Positions 10,292-19,726 of a stretch of DNA of 64,000 nucleotides are shown here, piece after piece. The position numbers were made by a program, and so were the translations under genes. This DNA is from Gammaproteobacteria bacterium (GTDB lineage Bacteria; Pseudomonadota; Gammaproteobacteria; DSM-16500). The notes beneath the pieces are model-generated. The model was not told the origin of the DNA and did no database searches. It was given only the letters and a program-made list of their open reading frames with translations. Position 1 is the first letter of the stretch. Every line of letters starts with the position of its first letter. The DNA lies in assembly GCA_013286495.1 (NCBI GenBank), contig JABDFQ010000001.1:62614-126613 (forward strand), written 5' to 3'.

Positions 10292-10322
10292 GTTGTCTCC
10301 GGAGTTTTGGGCATTATAACAA

Positions 10323-11222
10323 TCAATCTACGTTCTTCTCACCCGACAACACGCTAAACAAATTGTCATAACGATTATGTGGGCTCCATGCATACCAGCC
10401 ATCAGCGCCAGCATCATGCGCAGCCTTGATTTGCGCTTTGATATAAGCCAGTTTCTGGCCGCGATTCATCGGATAGTGATAATTCGACAATTCAATATAC
10501 GGATAAATTTTCATTGGCATTTCCTTGCCGAATTGTCCTTTGATGTGTTTTAGCGAAACATAAACCGTGTCATAAGGTTTTTTGAAATGCTCAGCAAATG
10601 GAACATAGTGCGATGGATAAACCATGGGGCAAATGGCATCAACGTTTTGTGAGAATAATTGTATGTTCTGGCCTATATATTTTGACTCACCAAAACTCGC
10701 GATGCCAAAAACATCCACTTGTAATGGAATGCCTTGCCCCGATAATTTGTTTTTGTACCAGGAAATAATTTTCATTACATTTTTTGCATTGTTAGGCGAT
10801 CCTTTTTGTTTTGTGTTGTAACGAATGTAATCGAGCTGAATTTCTTTTGCGCCCCAATCCACTGCCTGTTTGACCAGGGTATATTTTTTCTGCCATACAG
10901 CAGGATTTTCTATTTGTGCAGCTGTGCCACCGCCTGGAAACATGATGATACGTGCGACATAGCGAATGTTATTTTGCTTCAGTAATTCCAGATTATCGCG
11001 TAAGCGCTTGCTGGGTTTTTCCATATCCACAACAAAGGTATTAATACCGGCACGTTTGGCGCCAGCGATGAGATGATTAAGAAAGGCAGTATTTTCAAAC
11101 ATGTATTGCGTGACATAAATTCCTCTTACTGGAACTTTCTGTCCTTGGGCGAAAGTTGTATTAAAGCTTAATGAGACAAAAAATAACGCAAATAAAATAT
11201 TTTTGAATATTTTAATTATCAT
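10323..11222 (-). CDS. Secreted putative glycoside hydrolase (DUF4015-like)
   Basis: N-terminal signal peptide, then VRGIYVTQYMF...INTFVVDMEKPS...EIQLDYIRYNT...ICPMVYPSHY...GADGWYAWSPHN, a TIM-barrel glycosidase-like pattern. Confidence 0.75.
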   Translation of the reverse strand: MIIKIFKNILFALFFVSLSFNTTFAQGQKVPVRGIYVTQYMFENTAFLNHLIAGAKRAGINTFVVDMEKPSKRLRDNLELLKQNNIRYVARIIMFPGGGTAAQIENPAVWQKKYTLVKQAVDWGAKEIQLDYIRYNTKQKGSPNNAKNVMKIISWYKNKLSGQGIPLQVDVFGIASFGESKYIGQNIQLFSQNVDAICPMVYPSHYVPFAEHFKKPYDTVYVSLKHIKGQFGKEMPMKIYPYIELSNYHYPMNRGQKLAYIKAQIKAAHDAGADGWYAWSPHNRYDNLFSVLSGEKNVD

Positions 11223-11454
11223 TTTGTGGAGCTCCCCGAGACCAAGTTATGTAAACAGCTTATCCCAGGCATGAAAAAGTGAATGTGATATAATAAGCGA
11301 AAACCTGCTTCAACTTCTCCAGCAAAAATCCTGTTTCTGACAAACTATGAATCAAGTGGCTCGTGTTTTTTCTTGTTGGCTAATGCTCAAAACCCCTCAA
11401 AACAATGATTGAAATATTATCTTATTTATTTGATTATTAATGTTTTTTATGTAT

Positions 11455-11473
11455 GATATCAAAATTTGATATC
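11455..11473. promoter_or_regulatory. Perfect palindrome gatatcaaaatttgatatc upstream of hicA, candidate HicB operator
   Basis: 19-nt palindrome (9-1-9), 20 bp before the likely hicA ATG at 11493. Confidence 0.6.
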
Positions 11474-11492
11474 AACACTAAAAGAGCGTAAA

Positions 11493-11747
11493 ATGAATAA
11501 ATCTCATCAAAAGACATTGGAGAGTATTTTTCGTAGACCTATACCTAAGCAGCTAGAATGGCGACGTATTGAATCACTGTTCATTGCTTTAGGTGCAACA
11601 ATGATTGAAGGTGCTGGTTCTAGAGTTAGATTTGAGCTTAATGACGTAATTGGTACATTTCATCGACCACACCCTCAAAAAGAGGCAAAACAATACCAGG
11701 TTCATGATGCGAGAGAATTTTTGCAAAAAGCAGGGGTATTACCATGA
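11493..11747 (+). CDS. hicA: HicA-like mRNA interferase toxin
   Basis: LEWRRIESLFIALGATMIEGAGSRVRFELN...TFHRPHPQKEAKQYQVHDAREFLQKAGVLP; start moved to 11493 because the ORF-track start overlaps the operator palindrome. Confidence 0.88.
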   Translation: MNKSHQKTLESIFRRPIPKQLEWRRIESLFIALGATMIEGAGSRVRFELNDVIGTFHRPHPQKEAKQYQVHDAREFLQKAGVLP

Positions 11748-12070
11748 ATAAAATGAGTTATAAGGGGTATATAGCACGTATTGAATACAGTGACGAAGAT
11801 GATTGTTTTGTAGGTCATATAGCTGGCATTAATGATGTTGTTGGTTTTCATGCGAGTTCTGTGCAGGAGTTACATGTAGCTTTTGAAGAAGCTGTTGATG
11901 ATTATCTTGCAACTTGCAAAAAGTTAAAAAGACCCCCACAAAAACCTTATTCTGGAAATGTGATGTTGCGATTATCTCCGGAATTGCATGCAAAAGTTGC
12001 CATGTTAGCTGAAGCACATGGAAAAAGTCTCAATTCCTGGGTGTCAGAAGTGCTGGCAGATGCACAATAA
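11744..12070 (+). CDS. hicB: HicB-like antitoxin with C-terminal RHH domain
   Basis: YKGYIARIEYSDEDDCFVGHIAGINDVVGFHASSVQEL...LRLSPELHAKVAMLAEAHGKSLNSWVSEVL; overlaps hicA by 4 bp. Confidence 0.9.
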   Translation: MNKMSYKGYIARIEYSDEDDCFVGHIAGINDVVGFHASSVQELHVAFEEAVDDYLATCKKLKRPPQKPYSGNVMLRLSPELHAKVAMLAEAHGKSLNSWVSEVLADAQ

Positions 12071-12072
12071 AT

Positions 12073-12121
12073 AATGTGTAGGCTAGTCGTGCGTTTTTCA
12101 GCGTAACCCAACCTACACATT
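12073..12121. repeat. Short intergenic inverted repeat (aatgtgtagg...cctacacatt) with AACCCAACCTACA motif; possible terminator
   Basis: 10-bp arms separated by 29 nt between convergent hicB and pckA. Confidence 0.5.
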
Positions 12122-12130
12122 CGATCATTA

Positions 12131-13696
12131 CTACCCCACTGGACCGGCTGCCTTGATCGCATCACTTACATCGAATTGTTTGAAATTCTCGACAAACAGC
12201 GCGATCAGTTTTTTCGCACTGGCATCATGTGCTGATCTGTCTTGCCAGTTTTTTGCTGGATTAAGGTATTTGCTATCCACACCTTTCACTGCTTTGGGAA
12301 TATCCAGATTAAATCCCGGCAATGTTTCATATTCCGCATTTTTAATATCACCATTCACAATCGCAGTCACAATCGAACGTGTGACAGGAATGGAAAAACG
12401 CTGACCGCCTTCACCATGCGCACCACCTGTCCAGCCCGTGTTGACCAGATACACTTGCGCACCAGAATCACGTAAGCGCTTCATCAATAATTCTGCATAT
12501 ACTTTTGGTGGACGTGGAAAGAATGGCGCACCAAAACATCTGCTGAATGTGGATTTGATACCGGTACCTTGTCCGACTTCCGTGCTGCCCACTAATGCGG
12601 TATAGCCACTCAAGAAATAATAAGCAGCTTGTTCTGGTGTTAAACGTGCAACCGGTGGCAATACACCAAATAAATCACAAGTTAAAAATAAAACTGATTC
12701 AGGTTGTTTACCGCGATTATTTTCGACACGTGAGGGAATGAAATCACGTGGATAGGCAGCACGCGTATTTTGCGTCACACTGCAATCGTTATAATCAGGC
12801 ACTTTGGTTTGTGCATCCAGCGTCACATTTTCCAGTACAGAACCATAACGTATCGCATTCCAGATTAAAGGCTCACGTTCTTGCGAGAGATCAATACATT
12901 TTGCATAACAGCCACCTTCAAAATTAAAGATGCCGTCTTCGCCCCAGCCATGTTCATCATCACCAATCAGAAAACGTTCTGGATCTGCGGATAATGTGGT
13001 TTTACCTGTTCCCGATAAACCAAAGAATAATGCAGTGTCACCATCTTTCCCGGCGTTGGCTGCACAATGCATCGGTAAAATATCATGTTGCGGCAAAATA
13101 AAATTGAGTACAGAAAACATGGATTTTTTCATTTCACCCGCATAATACGTACCGCAAATCAGAATTTTGCGTTCAGTGAAATTGAGAATGACAGCAGCAT
13201 CACTATTAACACCATCACGAGCTGGATCGCATTTGAAAGAAGGTACATTCATGATCGTCCATTGATTTGCTGCATTTGTTACTTCTGGTTTGTCATGGCG
13301 AATAAATAAATTCATGACGAATAAATTATGCCAGGCGAGTTCAGTCACTACTTTGACAGGGATGCCTAATGTTGTATGTTCGCCAACACGATAATACGAA
13401 GTGAAACAGGCATCTTTTGCTTTCAGATGTGCTTCAGCTTTCTGCCACAGCGCATCGAACTTTTCAGTGCTGATGGCTTGATTGATCTGGTTCCAGTCGA
13501 CTTGTGATTCAGTAGCAGCATCTTTGACGATGAAACGATCTTTTGGGGATCGACCGGTTCTTGCACCTGTTTTCACCGTTAATGCTTTATTTGCAGCAAG
13601 CTCACCTTCTCCACGGCTCAAGGCAAATTCAATTAATTCATCAGCAGATAGGTTGATGTGATTGGATTGCGTCATTGTATTCTGTGCTGTTGCCAT
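12131..13696 (-). CDS. pckA: Phosphoenolpyruvate carboxykinase (ATP)
   Basis: [77 protein letters not shown]. Confidence 0.97.
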   Translation of the reverse strand: MATAQNTMTQSNHINLSADELIEFALSRGEGELAANKALTVKTGARTGRSPKDRFIVKDAATESQVDWNQINQAISTEKFDALWQKAEAHLKAKDACFTSYYRVGEHTTLGIPVKVVTELAWHNLFVMNLFIRHDKPEVTNAANQWTIMNVPSFKCDPARDGVNSDAAVILNFTERKILICGTYYAGEMKKSMFSVLNFILPQHDILPMHCAANAGKDGDTALFFGLSGTGKTTLSADPERFLIGDDEHGWGEDGIFNFEGGCYAKCIDLSQEREPLIWNAIRYGSVLENVTLDAQTKVPDYNDCSVTQNTRAAYPRDFIPSRVENNRGKQPESVLFLTCDLFGVLPPVARLTPEQAAYYFLSGYTALVGSTEVGQGTGIKSTFSRCFGAPFFPRPPKVYAELLMKRLRDSGAQVYLVNTGWTGGAHGEGGQRFSIPVTRSIVTAIVNGDIKNAEYETLPGFNLDIPKAVKGVDSKYLNPAKNWQDRSAHDASAKKLIALFVENFKQFDVSDAIKAAGPVG

Positions 13697-13797
13697 GAAA
13701 TGAGTCTCCTAAAGCGGAAGTGTGGATAATGGATATAAAATACTTAAAAATCAAACAGTTAATATGAAAGTGCCTATTTATTGCGGGCTATTCTACA

Positions 13798-14580
13798 CTA
13801 CCTCTCGCAGCGTCTCAAATAACTCTCCCAGCCAGCTTCGCGATAAAGTCGTGCGGTGGATAGAATATTATCGGATTGGAGAATGCCACGTCCGGCGATA
13901 ATGATGTCGCTGCCGTTTTCGAGAACAGCCGTTTGCGGCGTGACATATTGCTGGCCGAACTTGTCGTTACTTTCATCCAGCTTCACCGCAGGTGTGAAGT
14001 TGAGCCAGTGTGGATCGGTTGATACAGCATGCTGGGTGATAAAACCAATGACAAAATCAGCGAATTGTTCCGCCAGCTGCAGGGTTTGCTGGGTATATTC
14101 CGCATTCATCAAATTGCCTTTACTACTCATTTCCGCCAGCAAAATCAAACCGCGATTTTTTTTCCGTCCGGCTTCGGCAAGCCCCTGAATGACGCCGGGA
14201 CCTGGCAGTGTATGTGCATTGACCACATCTGCCCAGTCAGCGATACGATATATGCCACCTTCATATTGCAGCTTGACGGTATTGCCAATATCGGCAAATT
14301 TTCTATCTTCGAACAATATAAAACGATGTTTCAATGCCAGCTTGCGTAATTGTTGCGGAAGATCCGGCGTAAAATCTTCGAGAATATCGATATGCGTTTT
14401 TAATAAGCATAATTCAGGACCCAGTAAATCAGCGATTTCCAGTAATTGATCCGCATGAGTAATGTCTGCGGTCAAACCCAGATTGGTTTGTTTATCTTCC
14501 ATTAACTGGAAAATGTTTTGGGCCATCGGGGAAAGACAATAATGCGCACGTTCTGAATATGAATGAGAAGAAACGATCAT
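13798..14580 (-). CDS. pyrF: Orotidine-5'-phosphate decarboxylase, eukaryotic UMPS/URA3-like type
   Basis: LLKTHIDILEDF, FEDRKFADIGNTVKLQYEGGIYRIADWADVVNAH, GSDIIIAGRGI, AGWESYLRRC match eukaryotic ODCase sequences recalled from memory. Confidence 0.95.
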   Translation of the reverse strand: MIVSSHSYSERAHYCLSPMAQNIFQLMEDKQTNLGLTADITHADQLLEIADLLGPELCLLKTHIDILEDFTPDLPQQLRKLALKHRFILFEDRKFADIGNTVKLQYEGGIYRIADWADVVNAHTLPGPGVIQGLAEAGRKKNRGLILLAEMSSKGNLMNAEYTQQTLQLAEQFADFVIGFITQHAVSTDPHWLNFTPAVKLDESNDKFGQQYVTPQTAVLENGSDIIIAGRGILQSDNILSTARLYREAGWESYLRRCER

Positions 14581-15188
14581 ACTGCCACTTTCTCCGCGAG
14601 AAATGTTTCGATCAGTTTTTGTTCCTTAGTATCCAGCAGGTGTGATGTCAGCAGCGTCTGTAAAATTTCTGTCAGGGTCAATAGAGTATGTGTACGAAAA
14701 TGTTGCGATAGATTTTGTTTGCCACCTTCCTGTCTATCGATGAGAGCAATGACATCATGAATTTGCAAACCAGCCTGTTGTAAATCCCTGGCAGTTTCAA
14801 GGATGCTGCTGCCGGAAGTAATAATGTCTTCGATCACGAGACAAATTTGACCAGCTTCGAATTCACCCTCAATGGATTGCTTCATGCCATATTCTTTTTT
14901 TTCCTTGCGACGCATGATCATGGGAATATTTTGTTGCAGCGAAAAACAAGTAGCGATAGGCAAGGCAGTATAAGGTACACCACAGAGTAATTCGAATGGT
15001 TGACCGTGCATTTTTTCCCACATGGCGCTTGCAACTGCACGTAACACATCGGGATAAGAAATAATTTTGCGCAAATTAATATAGACAGATGAGGTGCTAC
15101 CATTCTTTAAAAGAAATTCGCCAAGTTGAATACAGCCGGTCTGATACAGGGAAGTAATGAGAGAGGTTTTCTGCATAGGGTTCTCCAT
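14577..15188 (-). CDS. pyrE: Orotate phosphoribosyltransferase, UMPS-like type
   Basis: CGVPYTALPIAT, MIMRRKEKKEYGMK, CLVIEDIITSGSSILET, IDRQEGGK; overlaps pyrF by 4 bp (ATGA). Confidence 0.94.
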   Translation of the reverse strand: MENPMQKTSLITSLYQTGCIQLGEFLLKNGSTSSVYINLRKIISYPDVLRAVASAMWEKMHGQPFELLCGVPYTALPIATCFSLQQNIPMIMRRKEKKEYGMKQSIEGEFEAGQICLVIEDIITSGSSILETARDLQQAGLQIHDVIALIDRQEGGKQNLSQHFRTHTLLTLTEILQTLLTSHLLDTKEQKLIETFLAEKVAV

Positions 15189-15296
15189 AGTGACGGGGTG
15201 AAAATACTGGATATGAAAAAAATTGTAAATGGTAAGTTGTCGATGTTTTCAAAAAATGGTACAACTACGCAACGAACGAAGACAGACAACTAAACG

Positions 15297-16346
15297 ATGA
15301 GCCTATCTGCACAGTTAGTCTTGCAATCGGGAGAGGTTTTCTACGGTGAAGCCCCTGCCCAACAAAATCAAATTTCATTTGGCGAAGTCGTTTTTAATAC
15401 AGGAATGACTGGTTATGTGGAATCACTCACTGATCCTTCCTACTCTGGCCAGATTCTGGTTTTCACTTATCCACTCATTGGTAATTATGGCGTTACGGAT
15501 TCTGATACGTTTGAATCGAAAAAGATTCATGTACGTGGCGTGATCTTTTCTGAACTATCACCTTTTTATTCCAATCCTTCCGCAAAATATTCCTTGCGTG
15601 AATGGCTCGAGCAAGAAAATATTCCTTATCTCACGGGTGTTGATACACGCGCGCTGACAAAAGTGTTACGCAATAAAGGCGTGATAGCAGGTGCGATTGC
15701 TCCACAGGATTCGGTATGCAATACATTTGAATCATTTGATGAGATCAATTGGGTTGAACAAGTTTCCATCACCGAACCCATCTGGTATGGCGCAGGTGAA
15801 AAAATTATTATCGCGATTGATTGCGGCATGAAAGAAAATATTCTGCGTTCATTGTCGCAGTTTCCTGCGCGTATCAAGCGTGTTCCATTCGATTATGATT
15901 TTACAAATGAGCCATTTGATGCAGTTTTTATTTCCAATGGCCCAGGCGATCCGCTGCGTTGTCACCAGACAATTGCCATCATACAAAAAGCCATGATGAT
16001 GCAAAAACCTATTTTTGGTATTTGTCTTGGTACACAATTAATGGCACTCGCAGCGAATGCAACCACTTACAAATTACCATTTGGACATCGTTCACATAAT
16101 CAACCTTGTTTATATGTCAAAACCAATCGTTGTTATCTGACTTCACAGAATCATGGATTTGCGATTGATGAAACCAGTCTGCCTGCTGATTGGCGCGTGA
16201 CATTCAGAAATTTGAATGATCATAGCGTGGCTGGTATAGAACATGAATCATTGCCATTTTTTTCCGTGCAGTTTCATCCAGAAGCAGCACCAGGCCCTGA
16301 AGATACACAGTGGTTGTTTCAGAAGTTTTTTGATTTGATTAATTGA
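15297..16346 (+). CDS. carA: Carbamoyl-phosphate synthase small (glutaminase) subunit
   Basis: [73 protein letters not shown]. Confidence 0.96.
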   Translation: [349 protein letters not shown]

Positions 16347-16478
16347 TTCGCTTTTTGTGTCGTGTGCGTGTGCTTCTATTTATTTTTTTTGCAAATAAAG
16401 CGCAGGAGGCCGGAGGCCGACGAGCCATTGCAAAAAAAATAAATAGAAGCACACGCACACGACACAAAAAGCGAATCA
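16344..16478. repeat. Constant-loop/variable-stem hairpin element, copy 2 (51-bp perfect stem, 33-nt loop) between carA and carB
   Basis: Arms 16344-16394 and 16428-16478 are perfect reverse complements; loop 16395-16427 identical to 9374-9406. Confidence 0.96.
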
Positions 16479-16507
16479 CCCCAAAACCAATCTACCAAGA
16501 GGTATTC

Positions 16508-19500
16508 ATGGCAATTGACGACAAGAAAGTGTTGTTGTTGGGTTCTGGCGGCCTGCGTATTGGTCAGGCAGGTGAATTTGATTATTCCGGTTCGCAAGCG
16601 ATCAAGGCGCTCAGGGAAGAAGGCATCAAAGTCATTCTTGCCAATCCCAATATCGCAACAGTACAAACCGATTCACACATGGCAGATATTCTTTATCTGC
16701 AACCATTAAACATTGAAGTCATCACGCAAATTATTGAACGGGAAAAACCTGATGCCATTTTACTGGGATTTGGTGGGCAAACTGCATTGAACCTTGGACT
16801 TGCACTGGAAAAACAAGGTGTATTGCAAAAACATCAGGTGAAAGTATTAGGAACTTCTGTCGCATCGATTCGTCAGACAGAAGACCGTGATTTATTTAAA
16901 CAGGCACTGGATAGCATCGGCATACATTCTCCACGCAGTATTTCCGCAAACACCGTAGAAGAAGCCATATCAGCAGCAGAACAAATTGGTTATCCCGTCA
17001 TGATGCGTTCAGGATTTTCATTAGGCGGATTAGGTTCAGGTAAAATAGAAAATCAGCATGAATTAATCAAACGTACCAAGGAATGTTTTGCAACTGTTCC
17101 ACAAGTATTAATCGAAGAATATTTGCTTGGATGGAAAGAATACGAATACGAAATTGTACGTGATAAAGCTGGCAATGCACTCACGATTTGCAATATGGAA
17201 AATCTCGATCCGATGGGTGTGCATACAGGTGAAAGTATAGTCGTTGCTCCTGCACAAACTCTCACGAATCGTGAACATCAGCAATTACGCAATATGTCTA
17301 TTGCGATTGCCAATCATTTCAACATTATTGGTGAATGCAATATTCAATTTGCCATCAATCCAGAAAATGGCGATTACCGCGTGATTGAAATGAATGCACG
17401 TTTGTCACGTTCCAGTGCATTAGCCTCGAAGGCAACCGGATATCCACTTGCATTTGTCGCAGCGAAGTTAGGATTAGGATATTTATTACATGAAATAAAA
17501 AATAGCGTGACACAAAAAACCTGCGCTTACTTTGAACCTGCACTGGATTATATCGTTGTTAAAATTCCGCGCTGGGATACGCAAAAATTAAAAATGGCGG
17601 AACGTACCATTGGTACAGAAATGAAAAGTGTTGGCGAAGTGATGGCAATTGGCCGTTCCTTTCCTGAGAGTTTGCAAAAAGCAGTGGGCATGTTAAATAT
17701 TGGTGCATCCTGTCTCACCGATTATTTGCATGAAATTCCACATCCACAAAAAGAAATCGAATTTCCCACGGACAGACGTTTATTTGCCTTGTATCAATTC
17801 TTTTTATCGGGTGGCAGTGTTGAAGAGGCAGCTGGCTTAAGCAAAATTAATTCCTGGTTCCTTTCACATATTCATGCGATTGCTACACTCGAACAACGCA
17901 TTCAATCAGAAACCTTAACTGATAAATTATTATTACAGGCGAAACGTAATGGATTTTCTGATAAAGCTATCGCCAGATTAACGACAACACACGAAGATAA
18001 TATTCGCAATAAACGAATCGCAGCAAATATCATTCCCTACGTCAAACAGATTGATACACTCGCTGGCGAATTTGAAGCACAAACCAATTATTTATATCTT
18101 ACCTATCATGGTTGTGAACATGATATTTCACCTGCGGAAGAACGCCCTGTGATTGTGCTGGGATCAGGACCTTATGCCATTGGTTCATCTGTTGAATTCG
18201 ACTGGTGTGCAGTGAATACTTCACGTGCTTTACGTGAGCAAGGGAAAAAATCCATTCTGATTAATTCCAATCCGGAAACAGTTTCGACTGATTATGATGA
18301 ATCTGATCGTTTGTACTTCGAACAATTAACACTCGAACGTGTGCAGGATATTGCGGATTTCGAAAAACCGGCAGGCATGATTGTTTCTGTTGGTGGACAA
18401 ATTGCCAATAATCTCGCATTGCCATTGGCGAAACGTGGTCATGTATTATTGGGAACTTCAGCGCATGCCATTGATCAGGCTGAAGATCGCGAGAAATTTT
18501 CTGCATTATTAAACAAATTAAATATCGATCAACCAGATTGGCAACGCGTAGAGAGTCTCGAAACTGCAAAGGAATTTGCAGAGCGAATTGGTTATCCCGT
18601 GTTAATTCGTCCTTCATATATTCTTTCTGGTTCTGCGATGAATGTTGCTTATAACGAACAATCATTGCATCAATATTTGCGCGAAGCATCACTTGTTTCA
18701 TCCGAACATCCGGTTGTCATTTCCAAATTCATTCAGGATGCAAAAGAACTGGAGATGGATGGTGTTGCTGAAAACGGTCGTATTGTAATTGAAGCTATTA
18801 CAGAGCATGTGGAAAATGCGGGCATTCATTCCGGTGATGCAACACTCGTGATTCCGCCACAACGTTTATATCTGGAAACCATACGCAAAACCAAAAAGAT
18901 TACGCGTGAAATTGTTGCAGCCTTGCATATTACTGGACCATTCAATATTCAATTTATTGCACGCAATAATTTTATTCAGGTTATTGAATTAAACTTGCGT
19001 GCCTCGCGTTCCTTTCCCTTTGTTTCCAAAGTCACGGGTTATAATTTTATTGGCATCGCAACACGCGTCATGCTTGGCAAACATATTCCCATGACTTATG
19101 AAACGCTGGAGCTGGATTATGTCGCAGTCAAAGCGCCGCAATTTTCTTATCATCGTTTGAAAGGATCGAATCCTGTTGCGAATGTGGAAATGGCATCCAC
19201 GGGAGAAGTTGCCTGTCTCGGTGAAAATCTATATGAAGCATTTCTACGTGCCTGGCTTGCGACCGAACAAAAATTACCACAAAAAAGTATTTTATTATCC
19301 ATTGCTGATGCGCATAAAACCAAAGTATTACCTTGCCTTAAAAAGCTGGAAGCATTGGGCATGGTGTTTTACAGCACAAGTGGCACACATGCGTTTTTAT
19401 CACGTAATGGCGTCGGTTCTTATTTTGTAAATCGTACTAGCGAAAAAGAAGAGCCGAATATTCAGACATTAATTTCGCAACGCAAGATTGATCTTATTAT

Positions 19501-19726
19501 CAATTTGCCGAACAGCAAGCCAATGGAAAATAACACGGATGGGTTTTTACTACGACGCATGGCAGTGGATCATCACATTCCATTGATTACCAATTTGCAA
19601 TCAGCACTCATCATGCTGAAATGTATTATCGATTTTAAAGGCAAACCACCGGAGTCTGTTTTATCATGGCAGGAATATATGCAGAGGCACATGCCTCATC
19701 TACAACTGTTGAAGGAAATTGCATAG
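16508..19726 (+). CDS. carB: Carbamoyl-phosphate synthase large subunit
   Basis: MAIDDKKVLLLGSGGLRIGQAGEFDYSGSQAIKAL and second-half ATP-grasp (IVLGSGPYAIGSSVEFDWCAV). Start at 16508; the upstream ORF extension is translated hairpin element. Confidence 0.96.
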   Translation: MAIDDKKVLLLGSGGLRIGQAGEFDYSGSQAIKALREEGIKVILANPNIATVQTDSHMADILYLQPLNIEVITQIIEREKPDAILLGFGGQTALNLGLALEKQGVLQKHQVKVLGTSVASIRQTEDRDLFKQALDSIGIHSPRSISANTVEEAISAAEQIGYPVMMRSGFSLGGLGSGKIENQHELIKRTKECFATVPQVLIEEYLLGWKEYEYEIVRDKAGNALTICNMENLDPMGVHTGESIVVAPAQTLTNREHQQLRNMSIAIANHFNIIGECNIQFAINPENGDYRVIEMNARLSRSSALASKATGYPLAFVAAKLGLGYLLHEIKNSVTQKTCAYFEPALDYIVVKIPRWDTQKLKMAERTIGTEMKSVGEVMAIGRSFPESLQKAVGMLNIGASCLTDYLHEIPHPQKEIEFPTDRRLFALYQFFLSGGSVEEAAGLSKINSWFLSHIHAIATLEQRIQSETLTDKLLLQAKRNGFSDKAIARLTTTHEDNIRNKRIAANIIPYVKQIDTLAGEFEAQTNYLYLTYHGCEHDISPAEERPVIVLGSGPYAIGSSVEFDWCAVNTSRALREQGKKSILINSNPETVSTDYDESDRLYFEQLTLERVQDIADFEKPAGMIVSVGGQIANNLALPLAKRGHVLLGTSAHAIDQAEDREKFSALLNKLNIDQPDWQRVESLETAKEFAERIGYPVLIRPSYILSGSAMNVAYNEQSLHQYLREASLVSSEHPVVISKFIQDAKELEMDGVAENGRIVIEAITEHVENAGIHSGDATLVIPPQRLYLETIRKTKKITREIVAALHITGPFNIQFIARNNFIQVIELNLRASRSFPFVSKVTGYNFIGIATRVMLGKHIPMTYETLELDYVAVKAPQFSYHRLKGSNPVANVEMASTGEVACLGENLYEAFLRAWLATEQKLPQKSILLSIADAHKTKVLPCLKKLEALGMVFYSTSGTHAFLSRNGVGSYFVNRTSEKEEPNIQTLISQRKIDLIINLPNSKPMENNTDGFLLRRMAVDHHIPLITNLQSALIMLKCIIDFKGKPPESVLSWQEYMQRHMPHLQLLKEIA

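Noticed and set aside
16343-16507. N-terminal extension of carB in the ORF track
   Set aside because: It is the translated hairpin element; the conserved CarB start MAIDDKKVLLLGSGG is at 16508.
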